From Extensimonas vulgaris (GTDB lineage Bacteria; Pseudomonadota; Gammaproteobacteria; Burkholderiales; Burkholderiaceae_C), in the NCBI RefSeq assembly GCF_003337425.1, contig NZ_QPJU01000005.1:1-63205 (forward strand): a DNA stretch of 63,205 bases. The letters run 5' to 3'. Within the stretch, counting starts at the first letter, position 1. Each line of letters starts with the position of its first letter. The position numbers and the translations under genes are program-made. The notes beneath the pieces were generated by a model. The model was not told the DNA's origin. It searched no databases and saw only the letters and a program-made list of their open reading frames with translations. Of this stretch, positions 1 through 9,524 are shown piece by piece.

Positions 1-72
1 GAGAGGTTGAAGGGATTGCCAGACATCATTCGCGGATTCTTTAGGCATCCTGAATGCGGGTTTGTGAACTAA
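1..72 (+). CDS. C-terminal fragment of an upstream gene (cut by window start)
   Basis: An open frame enters at base 1 and ends at TAA 70-72, giving 23 residues that finish HPECGFVN. The short basic tail with a KGL...RG pattern resembles C-termini of glycosyltransferases in polysaccharide clusters, and the next gene is a glycosyltransferase. That family guess is inference from very little sequence. It runs in the same direction as the gene that starts 23 bp later. Confidence 0.4.
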   Translation, partial: ERLKGLPDIIRGFFRHPECGFVN

Positions 73-95
73 TTTTGTTTATTGCTTAGTATCTT

Positions 96-2237
96 ATGGT
101 GAACCCTGATGTCGCAGCGGCGGTAGCGCGCGGTGATTTCATATCCGGAGCTGAGCATTATCGACTATACGGTAAAAACGAAGGTAGGGTTGCGTCGATA
201 GATGCTTATATTACATATTTAGCCAACACGATTGCCGCCCAAAAAAACGCCATCGCTGAATTAGAGGAGGGAATGAAAAACCGAGAGCGCGAGGTTGCCT
301 TGCTCTCTTTGACAATCCAAAAATATGCGTCGTCTAGAAGCTGGCGAATCACCAAGCCATTACGATGGCTGACTGCGGCAAGCCGTGGCGGCAGTTTGCT
401 TATGCGTCGCGCCTATACCAAAGCAAAAACTGAAGGTTTGTCTGCTGCAATGGCGCGTGCCGTGCAAATCTGCAGAAAAGAAGGTTTGCTTCATGCAGTT
501 TCACAAAGAGCACTCCCCCCCCCTGCCGAAGCCGGGCAGAGCATAGGCACTGGCTCTGTTTTGCACGGGGGCTATACCTATATCGAGCCGGCAGCGCCTG
601 CAGACCTGAATGTGCAGTTGGAAAAAATGGCAATCAAGCCCATGTTTTCCATTGTCGTTCCGGCATATAACACGCCGCCGGCCTTGTTGACCGCCGCGAT
701 CGAATCGGTAAAAAAGCAATGGTACCCGTATTGGGAGCTGATATTGGTCAACGATGCCAGCCCTGCACGTGAAACACGCGCGGCGCTTGAGCGAGTCGAT
801 GACAAACGCATCAAGATTCTTCATTTGGGAAAAAACGCTGGAATTTCTGGCGCTACTAATGTGGGATTGGATGCGGCAAGCGGTGATTACATTGTTTTCA
901 TGGATCATGATGATGAAATCACGCCAGACTGTCTTTATGAACTAGCAGCTTGCATCAACCGTGAAGACCCCGACTTTATTTACAGTGACGAAGATAAACT
1001 AACCGAGACAGGTGAATTCACCGAGCCGCATTTCAAGCCTGATTGGTCCCCTGACACGATGATGAGCACGATGTTCACTTGCCACGTGTCCTGTGTGCGC
1101 CGCAGTGTCCAGAAAGCGGTAGGTGGCCTGCGCTCGGAAGTCGATGGCTGTCAGGATTGGGACTTTGTGCTGCGTCTGGTGGAGCATACATCGCGCATCA
1201 GTCATATCCCCAAGGTGCTATACCATTGGCGGATGATTCCAGGCTCGACTGCAATTGATATTGCTGCTAAATCATATATTTTAGAGTCGTCAAAAAAAGT
1301 GCGTGAAGACGCACTTGCCCGCCGAGGTTTGGCTGGTCGTGTGGAGCCGGTAGCGCAGGTGCCAGGATATTTTCGTGTGGCTTATGCCCTGCGCGGCACT
1401 CCGCTGATATCGATCATCATCCCCACGCGTGACAATGAGAAGATTCTTCGCCAGTGCATAGACTCGATTTTCACGCGGACGCAATACGAGAATTTTGAAA
1501 TCATCCTGCTGGACAATGGTTCAAAAGATTCTGCCACGCTGGCATATCTGGAGACGCTGCAAGCACATGAAAAAATCATGGTTGTGCGACATGATGCACC
1601 GTTCAATTATTCTGAACTGAACAATATAGGTGCACGCCATGCGCGCGGAGAGTTGCTCTTGTTCCTGAATGACGACACAGAGGTGCTGCAAGCCGATTGG
1701 CTGGAGCGCTTGGGAGGATATGCCCAGTTGCCGCACGTCGGCGCCGTGGGTGCCAAACTGCTTTACGCTGGCGGGAAACAAGTCCAGCATGCTGGACTTG
1801 TGAATCTGGAGACAGGACCTGCACATGCCATGCTGCGCATCAATGTCGATGCGCCCGGATATTTCATGCGCAACCTGCTCGAATACAACTGGCTTGCCGT
1901 GACCGGAGCCTGCCTGATGGTGGAGCGCGCCAAGTTCATGCAGGTGGACGGCTTTGCTGAGAGTTTGCCTGTTGCCTATAACGATGTCGATTTTGGCATG
2001 CGATTGCATGCCGCGGGCTTTTACAATGTTGTCGTGCCGGCGGTGCATTTGATCCACCATGAATCGGTGAGCCGTGGCAGCGATCATATGGACCCCGAAA
2101 AACTGTCTCGACTGAAACGTGAAATGCGTGCGTTGTATGCGCGCAACCCGAGGTATTTTCAGTACGACCCATTTTTTAACATCAACTTCCATCCAAACGG
2201 CATCAATTTCGACATTCCGGCATGTCGAGTCAATTAG
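96..2237 (+). CDS. Bifunctional two-domain GT2 glycosyltransferase
   Basis: A 713-residue cytoplasmic glycosyltransferase with two GT-A (GT2) domains. Residues 1-31 carry the NPDVAAAV...HYRLYGKNEGR type lead-in common in polysaccharide rhamnosyltransferases, and about 36-75 is a likely coiled coil. The first GT2 domain starts near 184 (FSIVVPAYN), with a DHDD metal-binding motif near 270 and YSDED near 297. The second starts near 437 (LISIIIPTRDN), with NDDTE near 525 and a GACLMVER acceptor-side segment. Enzymes of this build extend O-antigen, capsule or S-layer glycans on lipid carriers from nucleotide sugars. The sugar cannot be told from sequence. ATG 96 is the first start after an in-frame TAG at 87 and has only a weak ribosome-binding site. 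It is less GC-rich than the genes from 4063. Confidence 0.85.
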   Translation: MVNPDVAAAVARGDFISGAEHYRLYGKNEGRVASIDAYITYLANTIAAQKNAIAELEEGMKNREREVALLSLTIQKYASSRSWRITKPLRWLTAASRGGSLLMRRAYTKAKTEGLSAAMARAVQICRKEGLLHAVSQRALPPPAEAGQSIGTGSVLHGGYTYIEPAAPADLNVQLEKMAIKPMFSIVVPAYNTPPALLTAAIESVKKQWYPYWELILVNDASPARETRAALERVDDKRIKILHLGKNAGISGATNVGLDAASGDYIVFMDHDDEITPDCLYELAACINREDPDFIYSDEDKLTETGEFTEPHFKPDWSPDTMMSTMFTCHVSCVRRSVQKAVGGLRSEVDGCQDWDFVLRLVEHTSRISHIPKVLYHWRMIPGSTAIDIAAKSYILESSKKVREDALARRGLAGRVEPVAQVPGYFRVAYALRGTPLISIIIPTRDNEKILRQCIDSIFTRTQYENFEIILLDNGSKDSATLAYLETLQAHEKIMVVRHDAPFNYSELNNIGARHARGELLLFLNDDTEVLQADWLERLGGYAQLPHVGAVGAKLLYAGGKQVQHAGLVNLETGPAHAMLRINVDAPGYFMRNLLEYNWLAVTGACLMVERAKFMQVDGFAESLPVAYNDVDFGMRLHAAGFYNVVVPAVHLIHHESVSRGSDHMDPEKLSRLKREMRALYARNPRYFQYDPFFNINFHPNGINFDIPACRVN

Positions 2238-2271
2238 GTCGTACCGAGTAGTAATAGATTGGAGGGCGGGA

Positions 2272-4035
2272 ATGGATGTTCATGCCTTGATGGCTTCGGC
2301 AGAACTGATTTCGTTTGATTTTTTTGACACGCTTTTTTTCCGGCGGGTGAAAATTCCTGAAACCGTTTTTGATCTCATTGGAAAAAAGCATGGTCTGCCA
2401 GATTTCAAGCAGATGCGCGTGGCGGCGCAGCAAGAAGCCTTTCGGCGGATGATCAAGGATGGCAGACGTGAAATCAGCTTGCGAGACATCTACGATTGTT
2501 TTCCAGTAACGAGTGTTCCTACTGATGTCTTGATGGCGGATGAATATGCGCTGGAAATTTCCCTTCTGGCGCCCAATGCTGAGGTCGTGAGCTGGCTTGA
2601 ATCAGCCATTGCAGCCGGCAAGCGTGCGGTGGTTACCTCCGACATGTATTTACCGCGAGATTTCTTTGAGCATGCACTGGTGACGCATGGAATCGGGCAA
2701 CTGCCGCTTTATGTTTCTGCCGATCGCAATGCGACAAAGCGCGATTTTGGCGAGCTTTTTGATTTGCTTGCCGCGGAGCAAAAGGTAGCGCATGCAAGCA
2801 TTTTGCATATTGGCGACAATCCAATGGGTGATGTTCAGCGTGCAAAAGAAAAGGGCTTGAAGGCGCATCATTATGTACCCGCTGCGGATCGCGCATTGCA
2901 TAAATCCGCTTCGCTGGCGAGCTCTGTTGCGCATGGCTTGTTGCAGTCGGCGGGCCATATGGAAATTCAAGCCGGCAGCTTTGAGGAGTTTGGTTATCTT
3001 TATGGCGGCCCCGCCATGGTCGGCTTCCTGGAGTGGATCAAGAAGCAGAGCCTGAAAGCCGGATTTGAGCATGTTTTATTTTTGGCCAGAGATGGATTTT
3101 TGCTGGACAAAATAGCGCGCCACCACTCTCCCGATGGCTTGCCTCCGTTTTTATATTTCATGGGCTCGCGCACTGCCTTCTCTTTGGCAGCGATGACCGA
3201 TGAAAATTTCGATGCCTATATTCCTTTTTTGCTTTCCGGCAGCATAGGCTTGTCACCCAGCGAGTTGCTGGAGCGCATTGGTGTGCCGGTGCCCGCGGCA
3301 AAACTTCTGCAAGATTTTGGATTGGGTAATGATGCAGTGGTGTCGCAGGCGTTGCTGCCGAGGCTTGAGCACTTCATTAAGTTCTATCGGTGGGAGATAT
3401 TGAAGGTTTGCCGCCGCAATCGGCGTGCACTTTATCAATATCTTCGGAGTGCGGACATAAAAGATGGCGCGCGCATTGCTTTGGTGGATGTGGGGTGGCG
3501 CGGCACGACGCAAGAGGCTTTCGAAAAAGCCGTCAAGCCATTCATGGAATTGGACGTGACCGGCTTATATTTCTGTTTGGCCCAAACAGCAGAGACCCGG
3601 GCGCGCATGGCATCGCAAAAAATGATGCCGATGATCCGTTCGGAAGAATTCGGCAATAATATAGTGAACGCCTTATATGAAAAGAGACTGGCCGTTGAAA
3701 TGTGCTTTAGTGCGCCGCATCACTCCATTATCGGCCTCCTGCCGGGCATTGACGGTGTAGAGCCCGTCTATGATCCAGGGCGTGGAGACACCGCAGAAAC
3801 GACGCTGCATGTGTGCGACATACTGAGAGGAATCGAAAAATTCGCTGCTGACTATTACTCAATGCAGCGCCGCATTTCAACGTGTATTTCGCCTAATATG
3901 CTCATACAGCCTTTGCTTGAATACATTACACAGCAACAGGTTGACTCTTTTCATATTTTTGAGAAGGTTAAAAATTTTGATGCCTGGGGCAGCTCAAAAA
4001 ATCTTGCGCTCACGTTGAAGTCTTATGCAGCTTGA
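2272..4035 (+). CDS. HAD-superfamily protein of polysaccharide clusters (COG5610-like)
   Basis: A 587-residue protein starting at ATG 2272, preceded by GGAGGG at 2261-2266. The open frame extends further upstream, but that part overlaps the preceding gene. The N-terminal third is a HAD domain: motif I FDFFDTL (both Asp present), motif II VVTSDMY, motif III Lys in NATKRDF, and motif IV GDNPMGD. The remaining roughly 370 residues match no domain I can name; they include MGSRTAFSLA and VDVGWRGTTQE segments seen in COG5610-type proteins next to glycosyltransferases. HAD enzymes are mostly phosphatases; here a sugar-phosphate or glycan-associated role is inferred from position only. It lies 34 bp after the GT2 gene and is probably co-transcribed with it. 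Confidence 0.75.
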   Translation: MDVHALMASAELISFDFFDTLFFRRVKIPETVFDLIGKKHGLPDFKQMRVAAQQEAFRRMIKDGRREISLRDIYDCFPVTSVPTDVLMADEYALEISLLAPNAEVVSWLESAIAAGKRAVVTSDMYLPRDFFEHALVTHGIGQLPLYVSADRNATKRDFGELFDLLAAEQKVAHASILHIGDNPMGDVQRAKEKGLKAHHYVPAADRALHKSASLASSVAHGLLQSAGHMEIQAGSFEEFGYLYGGPAMVGFLEWIKKQSLKAGFEHVLFLARDGFLLDKIARHHSPDGLPPFLYFMGSRTAFSLAAMTDENFDAYIPFLLSGSIGLSPSELLERIGVPVPAAKLLQDFGLGNDAVVSQALLPRLEHFIKFYRWEILKVCRRNRRALYQYLRSADIKDGARIALVDVGWRGTTQEAFEKAVKPFMELDVTGLYFCLAQTAETRARMASQKMMPMIRSEEFGNNIVNALYEKRLAVEMCFSAPHHSIIGLLPGIDGVEPVYDPGRGDTAETTLHVCDILRGIEKFAADYYSMQRRISTCISPNMLIQPLLEYITQQQVDSFHIFEKVKNFDAWGSSKNLALTLKSYAA

Positions 4036-4062
4036 ACGAGGCCATTGTTCTGGATATACGCG

Positions 4063-5493
4063 ATGAACATCCCCCTCGTCATCGACCTCGACGGCACGCT
4101 GATCCACACCGACATGCTGCACGAAAGCACGCTGCGCCTGGTGCGCGACGCGCCGCTGCAGCTGCTGCGGCTGCCGTTCTTGCTGGCAAGGGGCAAAGCC
4201 GTGCTCAAGCGCCACATAGCGCAGCGCAGCAGCTTCGACCCCGCCGCACTGCCCTACAATCAGCCTTTGCTCGAATGGCTGCAAAGCCAGCGCGCCGCAG
4301 GCCGCAAACTCGTGCTTTGCACGGCCACAGACGCCACCATCGCGCAGGCCATTGCCGACCATTTGGGTCTGTTCGATGAAGTCATCGCCAGCGACGGCAG
4401 CACCAACGTCGCCGGCGCACACAAAGCGCAAGCCCTGCGCGAACGTTTCGGCCAAGGGGGCTTCGACTACGCAGGCAACGCCGCGCCAGACCTGCCCGTG
4501 TGGGCCCAGGCGCGCAAAGCCATCGTGGTCAACGGCAACGCGGCACTCGTGCAAAAAGCCCAAGGCATCGCAGAGGTAGAGCACGTCTTCCCGCCGCAGC
4601 CCGCAGGCATAAGTACCTTGCGGCGCATGCTGCGCGTGCACCAGTGGCTCAAAAACCTGCTGCTCTTCGTGCCCCTTCTGGCCGCGCACCAGCTCGGCAA
4701 CGGCCCAGCCTGGCTGGCGCTGCTGCTGGCTTTTGCGTCTTTTAGCCTGTGCGCCTCGTCGGTCTATATCGCCAACGACCTGCTCGACCTCGAAAGCGAC
4801 CGCCTGCACCCCCGCAAGCGGCTGCGCCCCTTCGCTTCCGGGCAAATGCCGGTATGGCAGGGCGTGGTCTTTGCGCCGTTGCTCCTGCTTGCCAGCTTGC
4901 TGCTGGCCACCTTCGTAGGCGGGCAATTTTTGCCCTGGCTGCTCGCGTACTTCGTGCTCACCTGCGCGTATTCGTGGGGGCTCAAGCGGCTGGTGCTGGT
5001 GGATTGCCTGACGCTTGCGCTGCTCTACACGCTGCGCATCGTCGCCGGCGCCGCCGCGGTAGGGCAGGCGCTGTCGTTTTGGCTGCTGGCGTTTTCGGTG
5101 TTTTTGTTCCTCTCGCTCGCCTTCGTCAAACGCTACGCCGAGCTCGAAGTGCAGGTCTTGAGCGGCAAACAAAAAATCCACGGCCGCGGCTACCACACCA
5201 CCGACGCGCCGATCGTGCAAACCATGGGCATCGTGTCTGGCTACGCCAGCGTGCTGGTGCTGGCGCTATACCTCAACAGCGACGCGGTGCTGCGCCTGTA
5301 CCGTGCGCCGCAAGTCATCTGGGGCGCCGTGCCGGTCATGCTGTTTTGGGTCAGCTGGATGTGGCTGCAAGCCCAGCGCGGGCAGATGCACGATGACCCG
5401 CTCGTCTTCGCCGTCAAAGACCGCGCCAGCCTGGCCGCCGGTGTGGCGTTCGTCGCCATCATCGCCGCTGGCGCAGTGGGCTGGCCATGGTGA
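4063..5493 (+). CDS. HAD phosphatase-UbiA prenyltransferase fusion (DPPR synthase-like)
   Basis: A 476-residue fusion. Residues 1 to about 180 form a HAD domain with motif I IDLDGT (Asp8, Asp10) and a late YAGNAAPDLPVW motif. From about 190 onward it is a multi-pass UbiA prenyltransferase. That part has the Asp-rich motif NDLLDLESD (about 238-246) followed by KRLRP, and the FVKRYAEL segment typical of decaprenyl-phosphoribose (DPPR) synthases such as mycobacterial Rv3806c. Expected reaction: PRPP plus polyprenyl phosphate gives polyprenylphosphoryl-5-phosphoribose. The HAD domain could then remove the 5-phosphate (inference). I prefer ATG 4063 over 4045 because the HAD strand starts there. 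The stop overlaps the next start (ATGGTGA), so translation is probably coupled. GC is much higher than in the two preceding genes. Confidence 0.85.
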   Translation: MNIPLVIDLDGTLIHTDMLHESTLRLVRDAPLQLLRLPFLLARGKAVLKRHIAQRSSFDPAALPYNQPLLEWLQSQRAAGRKLVLCTATDATIAQAIADHLGLFDEVIASDGSTNVAGAHKAQALRERFGQGGFDYAGNAAPDLPVWAQARKAIVVNGNAALVQKAQGIAEVEHVFPPQPAGISTLRRMLRVHQWLKNLLLFVPLLAAHQLGNGPAWLALLLAFASFSLCASSVYIANDLLDLESDRLHPRKRLRPFASGQMPVWQGVVFAPLLLLASLLLATFVGGQFLPWLLAYFVLTCAYSWGLKRLVLVDCLTLALLYTLRIVAGAAAVGQALSFWLLAFSVFLFLSLAFVKRYAELEVQVLSGKQKIHGRGYHTTDAPIVQTMGIVSGYASVLVLALYLNSDAVLRLYRAPQVIWGAVPVMLFWVSWMWLQAQRGQMHDDPLVFAVKDRASLAAGVAFVAIIAAGAVGWPW

Positions 5494-6866
5494 CGCAAGC
5501 GCCAGCGGCACCACCGCCCACCCCAGCCACAAGCACGCCCGTCAGCGCCTGGGGCCGGTTGCAAAGCGCGCCACACCACGTCGTCCCCCTCACGCAACCC
5601 GAGCAGGTCGGCTCCACGCTGGCGCGCACCCGGCCGGGCCTCGCGCACGGCATGGGCCGCAGTTATGGCGACGTGGCGCTGAACCCCGGCGGCACGCTCT
5701 GGCGCACCACCGGGCTCAACCACTTCATCGCTTTTGACGAAGCCAACGGCCTGCTGACCTGCGAAGCCGGCGTGCTGCTCAAAGACATTCAGCGCACGCT
5801 GCTGCCGCGCGGCTGGCTGCTGCCGGTGACGCCGGGCACGCAACTCATCACCGTGGGCGGCGCCATCGCCAACGACGTGCACGGCAAGAACCACCATGTA
5901 TTCGGCTCTTTTGGCGACCATGTGCAGCAACTGTGCCTGGTGCGCACCGACGGCAGCACCCTGGGCTGCGGCCCCACGCAAAACCCCGACTGGTTTGCCG
6001 CCACCGTGGGCGGGCTGGGCCTGACGGGCGTCATCACCCAGGCCACGCTGCAACTGCGCCGCGTGGCCGGCCCCTGGTTGGAGGCTGAAACCATCGCCTA
6101 CACCAGCTTGGAAGAGTTCTTCCACCTCGCCGATGCGTCCGAGGCCGACTGGGAGCACACCGTCTCGTGGATAGACTGCCTGGCAGGCAGCCAAGACAAA
6201 CCCGGCGGCACGTCAAGCAGCGCACGCGGCATCTTTCTGCGCGCCAACCCAGCCCAAACCACGCCACACCCCACCCCTAAGCCACCCGCCGAGCGCCAGC
6301 GCCGCATGCCCTTCGTGCCGCCGGTGTCGCTCGTCAACCGGCTGACGCTGCGCCCCTTCAATACGGCGTACTACCGCCTGCACCAATGGCGGGCCGGGCG
6401 CAGCCTGGTGCATTACGAACCCTTTTCTTACCCGCTGGACAACCTGCTCGACTGGAACCGTATGTACGGCCCGCGCGGGTTTTACCAATACCAAAGCGTG
6501 GTGCCGCGCGCCGTGGGGCACGGTGCCGTGCAGGCCATGCTGCAAGCCATCCGGCGCGCGGGCGAAGGCTCGTTTCTGGCCGTGCTCAAAACCTTTGGCA
6601 AGCGGCAAAGCGTGGGCATGCTCAGTTTTCCGCAACCTGGGGTGACGCTGGCGCTCGACTTTCCCAACCGCGGCGCACGCACGCACAAGCTCTTCGAGCA
6701 GCTCGACGCCATCGTGCGCGAAGCCGGCGGGCGCCTTTACATGGCCAAGGACGCACGCATGCCGCGCGAACTGTTCGAAGCCGGCTATCCGCGCCTGCCA
6801 GAATTTTTGCCTTACCGCGACCCAGGCATCCGCTCGGCGCTGTCGCGTCGTTTGATGGGAAGTTGA
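5487..6866 (+). CDS. dprE1: DprE1-like FAD oxidoreductase (polyprenylphosphoryl-ribose 2-oxidase)
   Basis: A 459-residue flavoprotein closely patterned on mycobacterial DprE1. The FAD-binding motif is GRSYGD (about 57-62), followed by GGAIANDVHGKNHH (about 124-137) and GGLGLTGV. The C-terminal half has WNRMYGP, YQSVVP, FLAVLKTFG (a Lys that contacts FAD in DprE1) and the GGRLYMAKD segment. DprE1 oxidises the 2-hydroxyl of decaprenylphosphoryl-ribose to a keto intermediate. Its partner DprE2 reduces this to the arabinose epimer. The gene overlaps the UbiA fusion by 7 bp and is followed 22 bp later by a DprE2-like gene. The N-terminal 20 residues are Pro/Ala/Thr-rich and probably unstructured. 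Confidence 0.9.
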   Translation: MVTQAPAAPPPTPATSTPVSAWGRLQSAPHHVVPLTQPEQVGSTLARTRPGLAHGMGRSYGDVALNPGGTLWRTTGLNHFIAFDEANGLLTCEAGVLLKDIQRTLLPRGWLLPVTPGTQLITVGGAIANDVHGKNHHVFGSFGDHVQQLCLVRTDGSTLGCGPTQNPDWFAATVGGLGLTGVITQATLQLRRVAGPWLEAETIAYTSLEEFFHLADASEADWEHTVSWIDCLAGSQDKPGGTSSSARGIFLRANPAQTTPHPTPKPPAERQRRMPFVPPVSLVNRLTLRPFNTAYYRLHQWRAGRSLVHYEPFSYPLDNLLDWNRMYGPRGFYQYQSVVPRAVGHGAVQAMLQAIRRAGEGSFLAVLKTFGKRQSVGMLSFPQPGVTLALDFPNRGARTHKLFEQLDAIVREAGGRLYMAKDARMPRELFEAGYPRLPEFLPYRDPGIRSALSRRLMGS

Positions 6867-6888
6867 CAGGAATGAATCGAGACATTGA

Positions 6889-7641
6889 ATGAGCGACCCC
6901 AAAAGAATCGTCATCGTCGGCGCCACGTCGGCCATTGCCGAGCATTGCGCCCGGCTGTGGCTACAGCAAGGGCCGGCGCACCTCACGCTGATCGGCCGCG
7001 ACGCACAGCGCACCGAGCGCGTGGCAGCCGACCTGCGCGTGCGCAGCGCGCAGTCCACCATCGACGTGCTGACGGCCGACTTTCTCGACCCCGAGGCCAT
7101 TCAGGCCACGGTCAACCGCCTTACGGCACCAGGCCCGATCGATATCGCATTGATAGCGCATGGCGCACTGCCAGAGCAGGCTGAGTGCCAAAAAGACCTG
7201 AAACTCTGCCGCGACGCGCTGGAAGTCAACGCCATCTCACCCGCGCTGTATGCCGAGGCTTTTGCAGGCCCGATGCAGGCCGCCGACCGCGGCACGCTGA
7301 TCCTCATAGGCTCGGTGGCCGGCGACCGCGGGCGCAAGTCCAACTACGTCTATGGCGCCGCCAAAGGCTTGGTCACGCGCTACGCGCAGGGCCTGCAACA
7401 CCGCCTGGCCGCCACGCGCGTGAAGGTGGTGCTGGTCAAGCCCGGCCCCACGGATACGCCCATGACCGCGCACCTCAAAGGCCAGGGCGCCAAGCTCGCG
7501 CCGGTGGAGGATGTGGCGCGGTGCATCGTGCGGGGGGCGGACAAGGGCAAGACGGTGATTTATGCGCCGGGGAAGTGGGCGCTTATCATGTGGGTGGTGC
7601 GGCATTTGCCGAGGGTGGTTTTTAATCGGATGGGTATTTAA
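6889..7641 (+). CDS. dprE2: DprE2-like short-chain dehydrogenase (keto-ribose reductase)
   Basis: A 250-residue SDR with the nucleotide-binding motif GATSAIAEHCA near the N-terminus, IGSVAGDRG (catalytic Ser) and YGAAK (catalytic Tyr and Lys), all intact. The Gly-rich loop variant GATSxIA and a hydrophobic C-terminal segment (KWALIMWVVRHLPR) are typical of DprE2, which acts on a lipid-linked substrate with DprE1. Expected role: NADH-dependent reduction of the 2-keto intermediate to polyprenylphosphoryl-arabinose. The gene lies 22 bp after dprE1, and its stop codon directly abuts the ATG of the GT-C gene. Its last 40 bp already drift toward lower GC. Confidence 0.88.
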   Translation: MSDPKRIVIVGATSAIAEHCARLWLQQGPAHLTLIGRDAQRTERVAADLRVRSAQSTIDVLTADFLDPEAIQATVNRLTAPGPIDIALIAHGALPEQAECQKDLKLCRDALEVNAISPALYAEAFAGPMQAADRGTLILIGSVAGDRGRKSNYVYGAAKGLVTRYAQGLQHRLAATRVKVVLVKPGPTDTPMTAHLKGQGAKLAPVEDVARCIVRGADKGKTVIYAPGKWALIMWVVRHLPRVVFNRMGI

Positions 7642-9510
7642 ATGTCTCTGGAAGATGCTGATGCGCAATTATTTAAAGTGACGAATATGCAAAATAAAAA
7701 AATTACTCGCTTGCTGACGTATGTGCCGGCATTGATTTTGGTAATATTTTTTTCGTACAGGTGGCGATATTTTCAACTAGATGACGCCTTGATTTACCTG
7801 CGATACATCAAAAACTTCCAGAATGGTTTTGGGTTGGTTTACAACCCCGGGGAGCGATTTAATGGCCTCACGTCTCCTTTGTATTCATATATTACGTTAT
7901 TACTGTCTTTTGTTGTCAGTAATTTACAAATTTTATCCATCTCGCTGTCGGGGTTGTTTTTATTTATAGCCTCTGCGCTTGGTGGTGAGCTTTTTTCTGA
8001 GTCCATTTACGGCAAGGTGTTAACAAGCGTCGCCGTAGCCAGTTTTGGCTATTTCTACTTCACCTTTGGTATGGAAACAACTTTGTTTCTTGCATTAATT
8101 GTCGCATCGCTTTATTTATACAAGATTCAGTCCAATTATCTTGTCATTGCCCTTGCGCTTTTGGTTAATACGAGAAGTGAAGGTGTTTTTCTGGCCCTAC
8201 CACTCGCGCTTGATGCAGTGGCTAGAAAAAGACTCCCGCCATTAAAATTTATCATTGCCGCTGCTCTATTGTTTTTGGTTCCTTTTGTAATAAATTATAT
8301 CTATTACGGCAGCCCTTTGCCTGCAACAGGTAGCGCCAAAATTGGCCAAGGGAAATCAGGTCTTTGGGGGGAGCGATGGATATTTTTGAATAGCGGGTAT
8401 TTGGATCAAATGGCCTTTTCTGGAAACAAAATTGTGAGGTGGATATTTGTTGTATTGTCTGCAGCTGGTGCAATAATTTTAGTAAGAAAAAGAGCTGCCT
8501 TTTATTCATTGATTTTTATTTTTCTTCTTTTCTCATTTTATTCACTCATGAATATTCCAAACTATCACTGGTATTACGCGCCTTTCTTTTATTTTGGAAT
8601 ATTATTTTCTTCCCGGGCGCTCGAAAGCCTTGCCTGTTGGATTGGCGGTAATTTTGGGCGTTTAGCTCGCGCGGGAGCTATTGGAGTATTTTTGTGCGGC
8701 GTTGCTTATTTTTTCTTTCAAACAAGTGCATCTGTTGCGACGGGCAATAGGGAGGATTATGCCAAGATAGGGATATGGTTAAAGAACAATACCCCACCTA
8801 ATGCCTCCGTCGCCATGGTGGAAGTGGGTACCGTAGGATGGTATGCCGATAGAAACATAATCGACATACTAGGATTGACGAATAAATACAATGCAGACTT
8901 TATAGCCCGGAGAGATTTTACCGGCTGGTTCGAAAAGTATCAACCTGACTATATATTGCGTCATGAGCCGCGATGGGGGCATGAGCAATCTACGGAAATC
9001 TTAGAAGGTCAGCGCGCATATATCCCTGATGAAAGATTCAACTTCCCTGGCTATGTACTTTTGCGGAAGTCACCATATTTTTCGAACGCCGACATTGCCA
9101 AAATATCCGTTAATTTCAAAAAATCAAAAGAAATTTTGATGGAAATGATGCAGTCCACCAATGTTACGGCGCCCTTTGTTCAAATCGAAGGCGATCATAT
9201 TTTTGCCCATGCGCCATCTGAGCTTTCAATCAGGTTGCCAAAGGATAAATCAAAAATTGATTTTTTTTACGGGATACGGGAAGGCGCCGCCGGAAAACAT
9301 CATGGCATCTGTTTTGACCTATTTTTAAAAAGTAGTGGAGCAAACATATTTCATGACTGCATACAGCCCGAGACGGCGCCGCAGGACATGCGGCGCAGCA
9401 AGTCGTTGAATATGGATAATATTGCGAATGATACGCTGATTTTTAGAAATAATTGCGAATCATCCTGCGACTATGCTTGGTCGTATTGGGGTGTTTATTC
9501 TTTAGATTGA
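7642..9510 (+). CDS. AftB-like GT-C arabinofuranosyltransferase (membrane)
   Basis: A 622-residue integral membrane protein with around ten hydrophobic segments and a soluble C-terminal domain. The first periplasmic loop has LDDALIYLRY (Asp47-Asp48), followed by GLVYNPGERFNG. That is the arrangement in mycobacterial AftB-type arabinofuranosyltransferases, where the Asp pair near TM1 is catalytic. C-terminal WYADRNIIDILGLTN is also AftB-like. It should transfer D-arabinofuranose from the polyprenyl-phosphate donor to a glycan or protein outside the inner membrane. The acceptor is unknown. A pilin-modifying GT-C (TfpW) uses the same donor in Pseudomonas aeruginosa. ATG 7642 abuts the dprE2 stop; ATG 7687 is a plausible later start. 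The gene is strikingly AT-rich (some 60-bp stretches only about 35% GC), unlike dprE1/dprE2. Confidence 0.78.
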   Translation: MSLEDADAQLFKVTNMQNKKITRLLTYVPALILVIFFSYRWRYFQLDDALIYLRYIKNFQNGFGLVYNPGERFNGLTSPLYSYITLLLSFVVSNLQILSISLSGLFLFIASALGGELFSESIYGKVLTSVAVASFGYFYFTFGMETTLFLALIVASLYLYKIQSNYLVIALALLVNTRSEGVFLALPLALDAVARKRLPPLKFIIAAALLFLVPFVINYIYYGSPLPATGSAKIGQGKSGLWGERWIFLNSGYLDQMAFSGNKIVRWIFVVLSAAGAIILVRKRAAFYSLIFIFLLFSFYSLMNIPNYHWYYAPFFYFGILFSSRALESLACWIGGNFGRLARAGAIGVFLCGVAYFFFQTSASVATGNREDYAKIGIWLKNNTPPNASVAMVEVGTVGWYADRNIIDILGLTNKYNADFIARRDFTGWFEKYQPDYILRHEPRWGHEQSTEILEGQRAYIPDERFNFPGYVLLRKSPYFSNADIAKISVNFKKSKEILMEMMQSTNVTAPFVQIEGDHIFAHAPSELSIRLPKDKSKIDFFYGIREGAAGKHHGICFDLFLKSSGANIFHDCIQPETAPQDMRRSKSLNMDNIANDTLIFRNNCESSCDYAWSYWGVYSLD

Positions 9511-9524
9511 CGGTTGCCGCCTTT

